A stretch of DNA of 64,000 nucleotides from Lepraria neglecta (Eukaryota; Ascomycota; Lecanoromycetes; Lecanorales; Stereocaulaceae), in the NCBI GenBank assembly GCA_033220425.1, contig CM065653.1:3534001-3598000 (forward strand). The letters are read 5' to 3'. The notes under the pieces are model-generated. The model ran no database searches. It was given only the letters and a program-made list of their open reading frames with translations, and had not been told where the DNA came from. A program made the position numbers and the translations under genes. Position 1 is the stretch's first letter. Every line of letters starts with the position of its first letter. Below, piece by piece: positions 54,919-64,000 of the stretch.

Positions 54919-55050
54919 TTTCTATTCATGGACTCGAAAACTTGAGCAGATTCCAATACGCGATTAGCGTTCGGATATTAGAACCCCCTTTCTGATTAGA
55001 TAAAATTCCTTAAAGTACGATTCTTCCCGTTATTATGATTTTCTTCCTTT
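54919..55050. repeat. Duplicate of 52286-52425
   Basis: Downstream member of the direct-repeat pair around the zinc-knuckle gene; slightly shorter than its partner. Confidence 0.85.
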
Positions 55051-55217
55051 CTCGCGAAATTATTAGGAAATCTATCAACGTCATCTGCAGCATATATATC
55101 TTCCTGATTATCTTTATACCTTCGTCCCACTCCCGATAACACGAAGCAAGTCTCTCGGCTGCCCTCCTCTTTCTTTTATAAAAACGATCACGAATCAGAA
55201 GAGACGCAGAGCCACTG

Positions 55218-55315
55218 TGATATTCTTGAGCTCCAGGCATCTTCTGTCAACCCCGTCGCCAAGCTAGACATCAGGAATTTTCTCGAGGCCAGTCCGTCCC
55301 CTCCACCTTTGAGGA
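55218..55315. repeat. Duplicate of 48826-48935
   Basis: Lies about 170-270 bases upstream of the Myb-repeat gene start, as its partner lies upstream of the other Myb-like gene. Confidence 0.85.
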
Positions 55316-55487
55316 CGACAATACCTCCTCCAATCTCCAGATCAGTCTCGTTCCCGTCCAGCTATCCCAACCTTCCGCCACCGTCATAGGTAACACAACA
55401 TACCATCTCACTACCTCCACGGCCCCTGCGAGTCCACCTGTTGGACACCAGCGACTGCTCGTTAAACCGCCAATCCGTCTTCCGAAA

Positions 55488-56960
55488 ATGTCACAGATAC
55501 CCTTCGAGCAGAACCCCAACCCTCATCGAGCTCTAAGGGAACGGCGCCGACCAGAAGAAAAACGTCCTATCGGCCGGCACTCAAAATGGTCTGCAGCTGA
55601 GGATGCTAAGATTATTAGACTATATCAATCCGGCAAAGGATGGAAATATATTGGTAATGAATTGCCCGGTCGTACTGCCCCTGCTTGCAGGCACCGCTAT
55701 TGGAGATACCTTTTACGCAAGACCGATGAAGAGAAGCGGCCTCGACCTGACGAATGTCCTATCGGCCCGCCCGCAAACCCTGGGGGAACATGGTCTCGGG
55801 CTGAGGAACTTGAAATTGTTAAACTACGTGAATCCGGCGAGGGATGGAATTATATTGCTGATAAATTGCCCGGTCGCACTGCCCCTGCTTGCAGCCAACA
55901 CTATTGGGTTCTTAGGCGTAAACCCGACCTGTGGACTCCTATAGCAAATGAGCTCGGTATTGGTAATGGATTGCCCGGTCGTACTGCCCCTGCTTGCAGG
56001 TACCGCCATTGGAGATACCTCGTAGGCAAGACCGATAAGGAGAAGCGGCCTCGACCTGACGAACGTCCTATCGGCCCGCCCGCAAACCCTGGGGGAATAT
56101 GGTCTCGGGCTGAGGAACTTGAAATTGTTAAACTACGTGAATCCGGCGAGGGATGGAAATGTATTGCTGATAAATTGCCCGGTCGCACTGCCCCTGCTTG
56201 CAGCCAACACTATTGGATTCTTAGGCGTAAACCCGACCTGTGGACTCCTATAGGCAATGAGCTCGGTATTCCCTGGCAAAAATGCGAAGCTATGCACTGG
56301 GGTACAGGCCGAAAGAATATGGCTCGTGTAGCTAACGCTATCCCCTTTGCCAGCGTAGCTGCTGACGCCGAGCCTCGTGAGCCAGGGCAGGTAGCCCAAA
56401 GTGACAGAACGCGCGAATCCACTCAGGTATCCGAAGGCCGCGATCTCACCACCTTTCGCTCCCCTAGCGTCGATGGGTGTCCTTATGGTCACGGACCCGG
56501 TACTCCAGGTCGCCTTGCTTTAACCCCAATTAACAGCGAGCAAAGTTTCCCTATGTATGAAGAGGACGATAATCAAGGGGAAAAGAATAATGAAGGGGAG
56601 GAGGAAGAGGATATTGAAGGGGAGGGGGAAGACGATACTGAAGGGGAGGAGGAAGAGGATATCGAAGGGGAGGGGGAAGACGATACTGAAGGGGAGGAGG
56701 AAGAGGATAATGAAGGGGAGGAGGAAGAGGATACTGAAGGGGAGGAGGAAGAGGATAGTGAAGGGGAGGAGGAAGAGGATGAGGAAAGAGGGCCGAAGGT
56801 CGACTTAAGGTTGTCTGGAATTACGGATTTTATAGCGGGGTTTTACGGCTCTCGCAGGGAGGGAAGAGAAATGAGTTGGCTAGTGAGGAGAATAAGACCG
56901 ATAGTGTATACAAAGGGAGCTTCAGCATCGAGACAGATAGGTAATTGGCACAGGCGCTAG
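55488..56960 (+). CDS. Tandem Myb-like repeat protein with acidic repeat tail
   Basis: 490 residues, intronless. At least three Myb/SANT-like modules are visible: KWSAAEDAKIIRLYQSGKGW, TWSRAEELEIVKLRESGEGW and IWSRAEELEIVKLRESGEGW, each followed by LPGRTAPAC and a WRYL or WVLRR-type end. The last two come from a 309-base in-frame tandem duplication (offset of 55741 versus 56050). After a Ser/Pro linker, residues about 358-435 are EGEEEED repeats encoded by a 24-27 base minisatellite, then a basic C-terminus (RREGREMSWLVRRIRPIVY). A DNA-binding protein with an acidic region is likely. Copies are almost identical, so the duplication is recent. Confidence 0.75.
   Translation: MSQIPFEQNPNPHRALRERRRPEEKRPIGRHSKWSAAEDAKIIRLYQSGKGWKYIGNELPGRTAPACRHRYWRYLLRKTDEEKRPRPDECPIGPPANPGGTWSRAEELEIVKLRESGEGWNYIADKLPGRTAPACSQHYWVLRRKPDLWTPIANELGIGNGLPGRTAPACRYRHWRYLVGKTDKEKRPRPDERPIGPPANPGGIWSRAEELEIVKLRESGEGWKCIADKLPGRTAPACSQHYWILRRKPDLWTPIGNELGIPWQKCEAMHWGTGRKNMARVANAIPFASVAADAEPREPGQVAQSDRTRESTQVSEGRDLTTFRSPSVDGCPYGHGPGTPGRLALTPINSEQSFPMYEEDDNQGEKNNEGEEEEDIEGEGEDDTEGEEEEDIEGEGEDDTEGEEEEDNEGEEEEDTEGEEEEDSEGEEEEDEERGPKVDLRLSGITDFIAGFYGSRREGREMSWLVRRIRPIVYTKGASASRQIGNWHRR
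55741..56270 (+). repeat. 309-base in-frame tandem duplication
   Basis: Second unit begins at 56050. Long stretches such as TGAAATTGTTAAACTACGTG and GGTCGCACTGCCCCTGCTTG are identical between units. It adds 103 codons to the Myb-repeat protein. Confidence 0.9.
56560..56790 (+). repeat. Acidic-coding minisatellite
   Basis: Units of GAAGGGGAGGAGGAAGAGGA plus ATA/TACTGA-type ends, alternating with GAGGGGGAAGACGATACT variants; about nine units of 24-27 bases. All keep the frame and encode Glu/Gly/Asp repeats. Confidence 0.9.
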
Positions 56961-57519
56961 CAACAACAGTACAACTTTCGCCCCCGACCTACTCCATAAT
57001 GCTCTGGATGCTGAGTATACTAAATCAGTTCATGCACCTCTATGTGCGTAGAAGCCGGTGACTACCGTTGACCGCTAATGCACAGTAATGCTTCCGCCTT
57101 TCTGGAACATGGCGTCTTAGCGTAGAAACAAAGACCCACCTGTTCAATCAGTGGACGTCGAGACTGCTGATATGTATGCCTATCACATCGCTTCCGAAGA
57201 TTCCAGGACTAACGTAGGCCACGAAGCAGAGTGGCTGCACAGATTTAGCGAAGCTGCAACGCCCATGTTGGCTTATCTCATTGCGTCGCAACGATAACGA
57301 TTAGCGGCTGGCGAAGGGTCTTAAGCCCGAACGGCCGACTTTCTGGGAACCCTCGTCCAGAGATTGGTCCTTTTTTCGCGCTAAGGAGCTGTGGAACAGC
57401 CAGCGGTGAGATCGACCTCTCGTTTCAAAAAGCCCGGTTTCGTTGCTGTAATTTTCATTCAAGGACCAAACAACATTTGACCTGTCATCCCAGATAAATC
57501 AATAAAGTCAAGCATCGAC
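56961..57519. promoter_or_regulatory. Upstream region of the Nma111-like gene, with duplicated module
   Basis: The part 57150-57445 is the module repeated at 60640-60925. A block at 57035-57070 resembles 50460-50500. The ATG of the protease gene follows about 75 bases after the module. Confidence 0.6.
57150..57445 (+). repeat. Promoter-proximal module, copy 1
   Basis: Shared with 60640-60925 over about 290 bases: GTCGAGAC-GCTGATATG, GGCTTATCTCATTGCGTCG, AGCGGCTGGCGAAG, CTTTTTTCGCGCTAA-GA and GACCTCTCG. Same orientation, both ending shortly before a gene start. Confidence 0.9.
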
Positions 57520-60390
57520 ATGGCCAGCACCTCTCAAACTCAAGATGATGCCTGGAAGGCTTCAATGGACCATGCGATGCAAGCAATCGTTACGATCCAC
57601 ACAGCCGCCCCCTTTCCTTTCGGCAATGATTCAAAATGGTGCAGTCAAGGCACAGGTTTCGTAGTGGACACAAATATCGGTATCATTTTAACGAATCGTC
57701 ATATGGTGAGCGAGGCGCCCATGCATGCTCGAGCCATATTTCAGTCGGGTGCTCGTCAATGCCCTATCAGACCCTTATACATCGATCCACTCCACGACTT
57801 TGCCCTCTGCAAGTTTAACGTCGAACATCTGCAAGGCCTGTCTCTTGAACCGATCCGGCTCAAGCCTGAGCTTGCTAAGGTGGGCCGAGAGATTCGCGTC
57901 CTCGGCAACCATGTGGGGCGGGTCATGAGCATCCTCCAAAGCGTTATTAGCAGGGTGGATTGCAATCCGCCATACTGGGACTCTGGTAGGTATCCACGCT
58001 CAGAGATGCTCACCTCACGGTTGACACCGCTCTAGGGATCAACTACATGCAAGCATCGGCGGATACAGCGGGAGGGAGTTCGGGAAGTCCGGTGATCATA
58101 CAGGACGGATCTGCCGTGGCACTGTCATCCGGCGGTCAACAGCATACGTCAACCGACCTATACTTGCCCCTTGACTTACCCTTACGTATTTTGCAAGCTC
58201 TTCGATCGGGACAAATCACACCGAGGGGCACGATTCAAAGCATTTGGAGATTGGAAAAACCTGCGGACTGCCACGCACGAGGTTTGAGCTATGAAGAGAT
58301 CCACCAATACAGTCCCGATGGCTCCGGCTTACTGGTAGCCCAGGCGATCCTGCCTAACGGTCCGTCCGATACTCGCGTGGAAGAGGCTGACATACTTCGT
58401 GCCGTCGATAATCAAATTGTTACATCGCTCCCTCACCTCGAGCGATTGATGGACGGTGCAGTCGGAAATACACTCAAAGTTCAAGTTCAGCGTCGTGGAC
58501 ATACGCTCGAACACGAGCTCCAGGTCCAGGATCTTTGGACACTCCCGCCATTTCGGCTGCTCGAGTACGCTGGCTCCGTTTTTCAGGACCTCCGCTATCA
58601 GACAGCTGTTGATCACAACGTTCCTATTGGAGGCGTCACTCTTTCGAACGCCGAAGGTCCCTTTGTACTAGAGGGTGACGGAGCAAAACTTATTCGTTCT
58701 CTTAACAATCAATCGACACCTAATCTTGATACTTTCATTGAAGTTGCTCGCGGGATCCCTGGTGAGTACCGTTCTAATCCTTGCGAAAACTGCCGCGCTT
58801 ATATGATCAGACCAAGCCAGAGTTGCTGTTGAGTATGAAATCCTCGGTGACGGTCCCCATTCACGTTATCAAACTATCAGGATTGACCGTCGCTGGTTAC
58901 GCCAAAAGATGGTTCTTCGAAGTCGCAAAGATGATGATATCGCCTCTTGGCATCTCAGGGACCTTGGACCTGCGCCAATCGCCGCCCCCCTGCCTAGTCA
59001 GGCTTTACCTACCAAGCCGATTGCTGAGTGCGATCCTGTCGTGCGAAAGATCGTGCCAAACATGGTGCAGGTGCACGCCCGGACGCCCTATAAGACCAAT
59101 GGCGCATACAACGAGGAGATGAGTTGTGCAGGCTTCGTGATCAACGCCAATGAAGGTTTTGTGATCACTGCCCGAAGCTTCATGCCTTCGACCATGTGTA
59201 TCTTGCATATCGTTTTTGCGGACTCGATCGAGGTTCCTGCAACCAAAGTATACGACCACGCTTTGGGTTTCGCAGTGATCCGATACGATACGTCTCTTAT
59301 CGAAGGCTCGATCGGGAGCGTGACTTTGAATCCAAAAGTGCCTAAGGCTCAGGACAAGATGACCATCTATGGACCCGATATTAATGGTTCGGGCCCTTGT
59401 CCAATAGAGGCCACGGTGACAAGTATTGGGCCGCTGACTGGCGACTATGAGTGCACGCACTTTTACCATCCAATCAACATGGACGTGTTGCACTTGAAAG
59501 CTGCCGGTTTCGGTGGTGCTGGCGTGCTTCTTGATGAGGACGGAGATTTGCAGGGATTATACCTGCCGTTTTACCTCACCGATGATGGGATCAAATGGGT
59601 GGGGGTTCAACTCTCGTTGTTGCTGCCAGCATTCGAGAAGCTCCAGAAGGGGATCCTCCCGCCAGAATGCAGGATGCTGGACGTTGAACTCGAAACAGTT
59701 CACAAGAACGATGTACAGGTTTTTGGTGTGTCCGAAGGTACAGCGCTCCCCCTGAGGTCTGTAGAGCTTCTACTAATCCATTCCAAAGATGCAGTAAAGA
59801 CTTTCCCAGGAAGGGAGTTCATCCGGGCTAAGAAGGTATCTTCCAGCCACAAAAATGGCTTGGAACCAGGGGATATCATTGTGAAGCGGGGGAAGAATCC
59901 AATGACCCAGATGTCAGACATGTGTGACATGTTCACCCATGCGACTTTAAGGATGTCGGTCATCCGACGCCAAGTCGGGGTCGATGTGGATGTGCCGACC
60001 ATCACAGTATCTAGCCGGCAAAGCGACAGAGTAGTCTGGTTTTCCGGGGCTCAGTTTGAGCCGCCTTACTCCCCGGTCCCCCTCTGCACCCGAAAGCTGT
60101 ACAGTCAGATCTTTGTGACCGACGTCCGTACAGGCAGCCCAGCGGATATGTACAAAATCTACCTTCACCGCTTCGTCACTCAGGTCCAGGGTGTAGCAAC
60201 GGTTAATTTTGACGATTTCACAGAAGAGCTCAAGAAATTACCGAACGACCAGTTTTGCCAATTTACACTCGTCGATCTACAAGGATGCCCCGAGACGGTG
60301 TCACTGATGACGAATCGACGAGACTTCGAGGCTTTCGACGCTCGGCAGAAGGAGGGAAGTCGTTATGGTTGGCACTTCCAGGCGCTGTAA
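57520..60390 (+). CDS. Nma111/HtrA-type serine protease, three exons
   Basis: Exons 57520-57985, 58036-58761 and 58811-60390 give 923 residues. Introns are GTAGGT to CTCTAG and GTGAGT to GATCAG; phases agree. Fungal Nma111 proteins have two trypsin-like domains and PDZ domains, act in the nucleus and are linked to cell death and protein quality control. The first domain keeps the triad: His61 in LTNRHMV, Asp93 in DPLHDFAL and Ser171 in GGSSGSPV. PDZ-like segments include LLVAQAILPNGPSDTRVEEA with EADILRAVDN, and LEPGDIIVKRGKNP. The second protease-like domain (SCAGFVINANEGFVITARSF, GFGGAGVLLDED) lacks His and Ser, as in the family. It is somewhat shorter than the yeast protein. In this accessory setting it is probably an extra copy. 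Confidence 0.9.
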
Positions 60391-61042
60391 CGGAATGAAA
60401 AGCATCATAGTTGTCTTGGGCGTGGTCTGCTCCGATGCCTCTCACTTGTTCAATCTTGGAAACCAGGGAAGTCATGTAACAGCAAACTATATACAAACGA
60501 AACACAAAAATGGTATTGATTAGCAACTACCATGTTCCTTAAACATGCAATGTAACCCTGCCTTGGCAAGTCTGCGAGGCTTCCGACGGCAATTCTGTCG
60601 GAGCTAAACATCGTGACAGGTGTTTAGTGCCGGATAGTAGTCGAGACCGCTGATATGCATGCCTGATCACATCGCCTCCGAAGGAGTCAGGAGGACTAAC
60701 GTGGGCCAATCGAAGCAGTGTGACTGCAGCGAATTAGCGGAGCTGCAGTGTTTACGCTGGCTTATCTCATTGCGTCGGAATAACAACGATCAGCGGCTGG
60801 CGAAGTCCAAAGCGCGAACGCCCCATTTTCTGGGAGACCTCGTCTAGAGATTGGCCCTTTTTTCGCGCTAAAGAAGCTGTGGAACAACCAGCGGTGAAGT
60901 CGACCTCTCGATTTGAAAAGCCCGTACCTTCCGATTCCCTCCAAAAAGTGAGAAATTTGCCGTTTTCCTCCTCTTCGACCTACACAATCTCCAACCCAAA
61001 TCCACATCCACTATCAGCCACTTAGCTTGCGAAGTACCCATA
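60391..61042. promoter_or_regulatory. Upstream region of the 286-residue orphan, with duplicated module
   Basis: Holds the 3-prime flank of the protease gene and module copy 2 (60640-60925), then about 115 bases to the next ATG. Confidence 0.6.
60640..60925 (+). repeat. Promoter-proximal module, copy 2
   Basis: Partner of 57150-57445, diverged by scattered substitutions and short indels. It precedes an unrelated coding sequence. Confidence 0.9.
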
Positions 61043-61903
61043 ATGGGTCAATATACATGGAGAATTTGGGGAGACAATTATGACCGCCTTGAAATCATGT
61101 TCAGGGTCGCTGGATGGAGGTATTGGTGGGAGGAGAACGTACCTCCTGAGCCTACTATCGATAGCTTCTCTGTCACCATGCACGTGGTAGCACTGGAGCA
61201 TGCTGTGTGTCGCCGTGCATCTAACCAGGATCCTTTCGACTCGGAGTGGAAGAAGGCGATGTCCTTGTACGGCAGAGACTCTCGTGCACGTTTCTGGAAC
61301 CACGTTTACACAGGCTGCAAAACTGGACCCCTCCGAATGTCGCTTATGGACATTGTTATCAATGAGGCAATGCTCGCGCTCCATGGTCTATCGATTGACC
61401 TGAATGAACAATTCACTTCGGACAGCGGGTGGGTCTTCTACCTTCTGGAAACCCGCCTTGGCGAGACTTTCAAGCAAATCCACAAAGATCTTCCTAAGGA
61501 AGGCTTCAACAGCGACGAGGAAGGTTATGAGCCTATCGGGGACATCCCAGGTATGCTCCCAGGGTTCCGAGAAACGCTACGTCAGGCAAGGGATCAAGTT
61601 ATCAAGGTCATCAAACGTATCAATTCATCCCGTGAGCCCACTCAAGGTTTCCAAATATTCGATATTTCCAATGGGATTCAGGTCAACGACGAAGATTGGG
61701 AACGGCACTCGCAGTGCTTGACGCAGGGAGACGACCGTGAAGGTCCCCGCGGGGTAATTCTTAGCTCGAAGTCCGAACCTGCAGGATTAGGAGGAGGATA
61801 CATCAGCTGGACTGCCACCAAGGAAACGCTGCACCTGGTAGGCTTCTCGACTTTGCCCCGAGGTGTCAAGTGGGAGGGGGGGGTCGAGAGTGGTGAATCT
61901 TAG
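61043..61903 (+). CDS. Orphan protein of 286 residues
   Basis: Intact intronless frame from ATG 61043 (MGQYTWRIWGDNYDRLEIMF). It is rich in aromatic residues at the start (GWRYWWEE), has helical segments (MDIVINEAMLALHGLSIDLN, GFRETLRQARDQVIKVIKRI) and ends in a Gly/Ser-rich stretch. No signal peptide, membrane span or known domain. It is preceded by the same module as the protease gene, so the two may be expressed together. Function unknown. Confidence 0.65.
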   Translation: MGQYTWRIWGDNYDRLEIMFRVAGWRYWWEENVPPEPTIDSFSVTMHVVALEHAVCRRASNQDPFDSEWKKAMSLYGRDSRARFWNHVYTGCKTGPLRMSLMDIVINEAMLALHGLSIDLNEQFTSDSGWVFYLLETRLGETFKQIHKDLPKEGFNSDEEGYEPIGDIPGMLPGFRETLRQARDQVIKVIKRINSSREPTQGFQIFDISNGIQVNDEDWERHSQCLTQGDDREGPRGVILSSKSEPAGLGGGYISWTATKETLHLVGFSTLPRGVKWEGGVESGES

Positions 61904-62440
61904 CCGATGCGGAAAAAGGAATCGAGGTGATGATCCATGACTAGAATATTCGAGTATCTCGTTAACCCAATGACAGCTCATCGCAATTATGCCACAGCCC
62001 ATACTCTTCCGTTCTGAAAAATCAGCCACCGATTCATGATCCATAGGTAAAAGGGGCGTGGGATATGAGGTCGTTGGATACGTGAACGTTCGTCTTGATC
62101 CAGGTTCCACCAATTCGAGGCTCGTACTAGATAATCAACCGCAAAGATGGTAAAAGGTGTGCGTATATTAGTCAAATATATGTATCCAGCAGGATAAATT
62201 TGAGTAGGTCCTGATACCCGACTCTTCAACACGTTGATTCCTCTCGTCAATACATTAACCCCCCTCTCATCAATATATTAACCCCCCCGCTTACCCCAAG
62301 TCCTATTGGCAGCCCTAGCCCTAAAGCCATGCCGCACCCGGGGATTGCTCCCGGGCAAGCTCCCGGTAATCGCCCTACCTTCATGGGTAATTCTCGATCA
62401 AATTCTTTCAACAACATCAACTTTCACCGCGCCCCCTATG
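61904..62440. other. Intergenic next to transposase fragment
   Basis: Contains short C-runs in direct repeats around 62235-62290 (AATACATTAACCCCCC and AATATATTAACCCCCC). These might mark the edge of the transposon remnant but a terminal inverted repeat was not found. Confidence 0.4.
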
Positions 62441-63330
62441 CAGCTACAGCCGCCGCCAGACGGTCTACGAGCAGATGATTGGGACTCCCTCTATCGCTTA
62501 ATCAAGCAACATGCAGGTCCACAGGATTAAGCGGTCACTATCCACCGAAGCAAGACAAATAGGCTGGGGACAAAGACAAAAGTCAGAGTTATATGTGATC
62601 GAGGGCGCCGCATACGTCAGCAGTCTGGTCGGATTAACTACCACATGAGTTCTCGTACAAACGAGTGTCCATTCCTATGCATAGCGAAGCGGAATCCTGC
62701 GACATCAGAATGGGCGCTCAGTGTTGAGAACTCGACTTATAACCACTCAGCGACTCTGCCAGTTGAGCACCCTTCTCTACGCAAGCTGAACATGACGGAG
62801 GAGGTGTACCAGATGATCGAGGCGCGTACAGCAGCCGGAGATACGCCTAGGCAGATTTTTTCAGGCCTACATCATCATGGCGATAAGGAGAACCCGACCT
62901 TTATTGCATAGGATATCTACAACGCTAGAGCAGCTATACGTCGGAGGGCATTCGCGCCTACGTCAACGCAGGCAAGAGGTGGATCTACATTGAGGGCAAG
63001 GGACAGGCGGGGAGGTGGGCGGGGAAAAAGTGGATCCAGCCCTGAAGAGGTTGTAGCAGCTGACGCTTCCTTCGGATCTGCGGACAGCGGGACAAGAGGT
63101 GGGATAATATATACTCGGAGTGGAGCTGCGGTGTGGAGAGGACTCCTGGACCTCCTACCGCGACGACAAGGTGCTCCGCCAGCTACACTAGCTGCCAGCG
63201 GAAGCCTGAGGGTAGTGACACCAAGAGGGCAAGGATATGAGGTCACACCACCAGCTTATGGGACCAGTGGTAGGGGCTCATTTTTTGGTTCTAGATTCAG
63301 ATGTATATTAGTGAATATAACTACATCAAA
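62440..63330 (+). mobile_element. Mutator-like (MULE) transposase fragment
   Basis: A frame reading LYRLIKQHAGPQD, TAA at 62528-62530, then AVTIHRSKTNRLG, VRVICDRGRRIRQQSGRINY, TNECPFLCIAKR, SEWALSVENSTYNHS, EHPSLRKLNMTEE and, after a stop near 62911, DIYNARAAIRRRAF. This is the FAR1-like zinc-binding N-terminal region of MULE transposases (CPF..., W, NH). It then passes directly into Gly/Arg-rich sequence without the DDE catalytic core, so the centre is deleted. Two in-frame stops and the missing core make it a dead DNA transposon fragment. Ends are uncertain. Confidence 0.7.
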
Positions 63331-63394
63331 TACTTCTCGACAACAGTCAAGTACGTTTAATCCGTTTTTATCTATGACGATTTCCAGGGCTAAC

Positions 63395-64000
63395 TCATAC
63401 TCTTCGGCGCTTCGGAACGACTTGCGTATCAAATTGACCGCCTTTCTTCCTCTTTCTAGCAGCCTCGGAAGTAGCCCCTGGGGAGCTCAGTGAGTCGTCG
63501 AGAGTTTGCTTTCTCCCTGCTTTCGAATCATCATCGTTAGATCGGCTGAAAACACCACAAGGACAGCATCTGTATAGCTGTAGCTTATCGTGAGCTGCAT
63601 TTCCAAATTGTGCATCTATTTGCTGCTGGTGAATGAACCACGTCACACTATGGGGAAATCCGCTAATCTTCCGTTGTTCCAGACCATGGACTTTGAGGTT
63701 AATACTAAACACATCGTCGGGATGGCGTACGGAGAACTGTACTCTTCTGCAGTATAGATGGCAGCGAGAACAGATGTCATCAAGAGTCAGCGTCCCTAGA
63801 CTTTCGAAGTCAGTAATAAACTCAAGGTTGCTGTGGATCTTAGCAAGCGAGTTCAGGACAGCCCGAGAATCATTACGGCAGCGGAGGAAGCCTCTGCAAC
63901 AATACCGATTCGCCTCGAAGGCAGGTACCGTTTCCGTGTCGAGCTCCAAGTAGAAGCTTGCCACCAGAAGAGCGAAGACGATGCTGGCTCTGTCTTTCGG
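63395..64000 (-). CDS. Orphan protein, N-terminus beyond the window
   Basis: The frame is open to the window end and ends at a stop at 63395; at least 200 residues. Visible: RASIVFALLVASFYLELDTE, RYCCRGFLRCRNDSRAVLNS, LTLDDICSRCHLYCRRVQFS, SGFPHSVTWFIHQQQIDAQF and LQLYRCCPCGVFSRS. The many Cys pairs suggest metal binding. The tail is basic (RKRKKGG, VPKRRRV), a likely nuclear signal. No family recognised. The next internal GTG is not a likely start. Confidence 0.5.
   Translation of the reverse strand, partial: PKDRASIVFALLVASFYLELDTETVPAFEANRYCCRGFLRCRNDSRAVLNSLAKIHSNLEFITDFESLGTLTLDDICSRCHLYCRRVQFSVRHPDDVFSINLKVHGLEQRKISGFPHSVTWFIHQQQIDAQFGNAAHDKLQLYRCCPCGVFSRSNDDDSKAGRKQTLDDSLSSPGATSEAARKRKKGGQFDTQVVPKRRRV

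Larger units (their letters stand above)
54662..55487. other. Intergenic built from duplicated blocks
   Basis: Consists largely of copies: about 54713-54745, 54775-54842, 54919-55050 and 55218-55315, each paired with a segment 4-7 kb upstream. A minus-strand frame 55240-55010 (76 codons, ATG, Arg/Lys-rich) partly covers the last blocks and is not supported further. Confidence 0.6.

Overview
The window looks like nuclear DNA of a filamentous ascomycete (Pezizomycotina). The genes carry short GT-AG introns, mostly about 45-60 bases (up to about 110), with CTAAC/CTGAC-type branch sites. They include families typical of this group: an AspRS-DUF2156 fusion, a GH128 glucanase, C2H2 and Zn2Cys6 regulators, F-box proteins and an APH-fold kinase. 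No RNA gene is certain and no CRISPR array is present.

Region 1 (about 2.8-12.3 kb) holds four intact core genes: MET2 (homoserine O-acetyltransferase), an HGGG-motif alpha/beta hydrolase, erdS (ergosteryl-aspartate synthase) and a secreted GH128 glucanase. The hydrolase and erdS are divergent and share a short intergenic region. Together they may form the synthesis and turnover halves of the tRNA-dependent sterol aspartylation pathway (ErdS/ErdH).

Region 2 (about 12.4-24 kb) is a gene graveyard: a full-length epoxide-hydrolase-like pseudogene, an F-box pseudogene, a small secreted-protein pseudogene with a second partial copy, and a 3.5 kb Ser/Thr-rich repeat (adhesin/mucin-like) pseudogene. 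All are recognisable over most of their length but broken by frame changes or stops.

Region 3 (about 25-49 kb) is accessory DNA with apparently intact orphan genes. Splicing could be worked out with consistent phases for many of them: an APH kinase, a three-exon C2H2 protein, a six-exon FKBP12-type isomerase with a 21-base exon, a four-exon 613-residue orphan, a second C2H2 protein, a five-exon 416-residue orphan, a seven-helix-like membrane gene with one in-frame TAG, a 148-residue orphan and a protein with two Zn2Cys6-like clusters at its C-terminus. Minisatellites of 12, 25 and 45 bases and a 49-base near-perfect palindrome lie between them.

Region 4 (about 45-64 kb) is a mosaic of diverged segmental duplications. 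Genes within it are a Myb-like protein, a CCHC/CCCH zinc-finger protein, a tandemly duplicated Myb-repeat protein with an acidic tail, a complete Nma111/HtrA-type protease gene, a 286-residue orphan, a Mutator-like transposase fragment and an orphan running off the window end. The protease and the orphan after it are preceded by copies of the same roughly 290-base module. The duplications and regulator-like genes suggest a subtelomeric or accessory compartment; that is inference.
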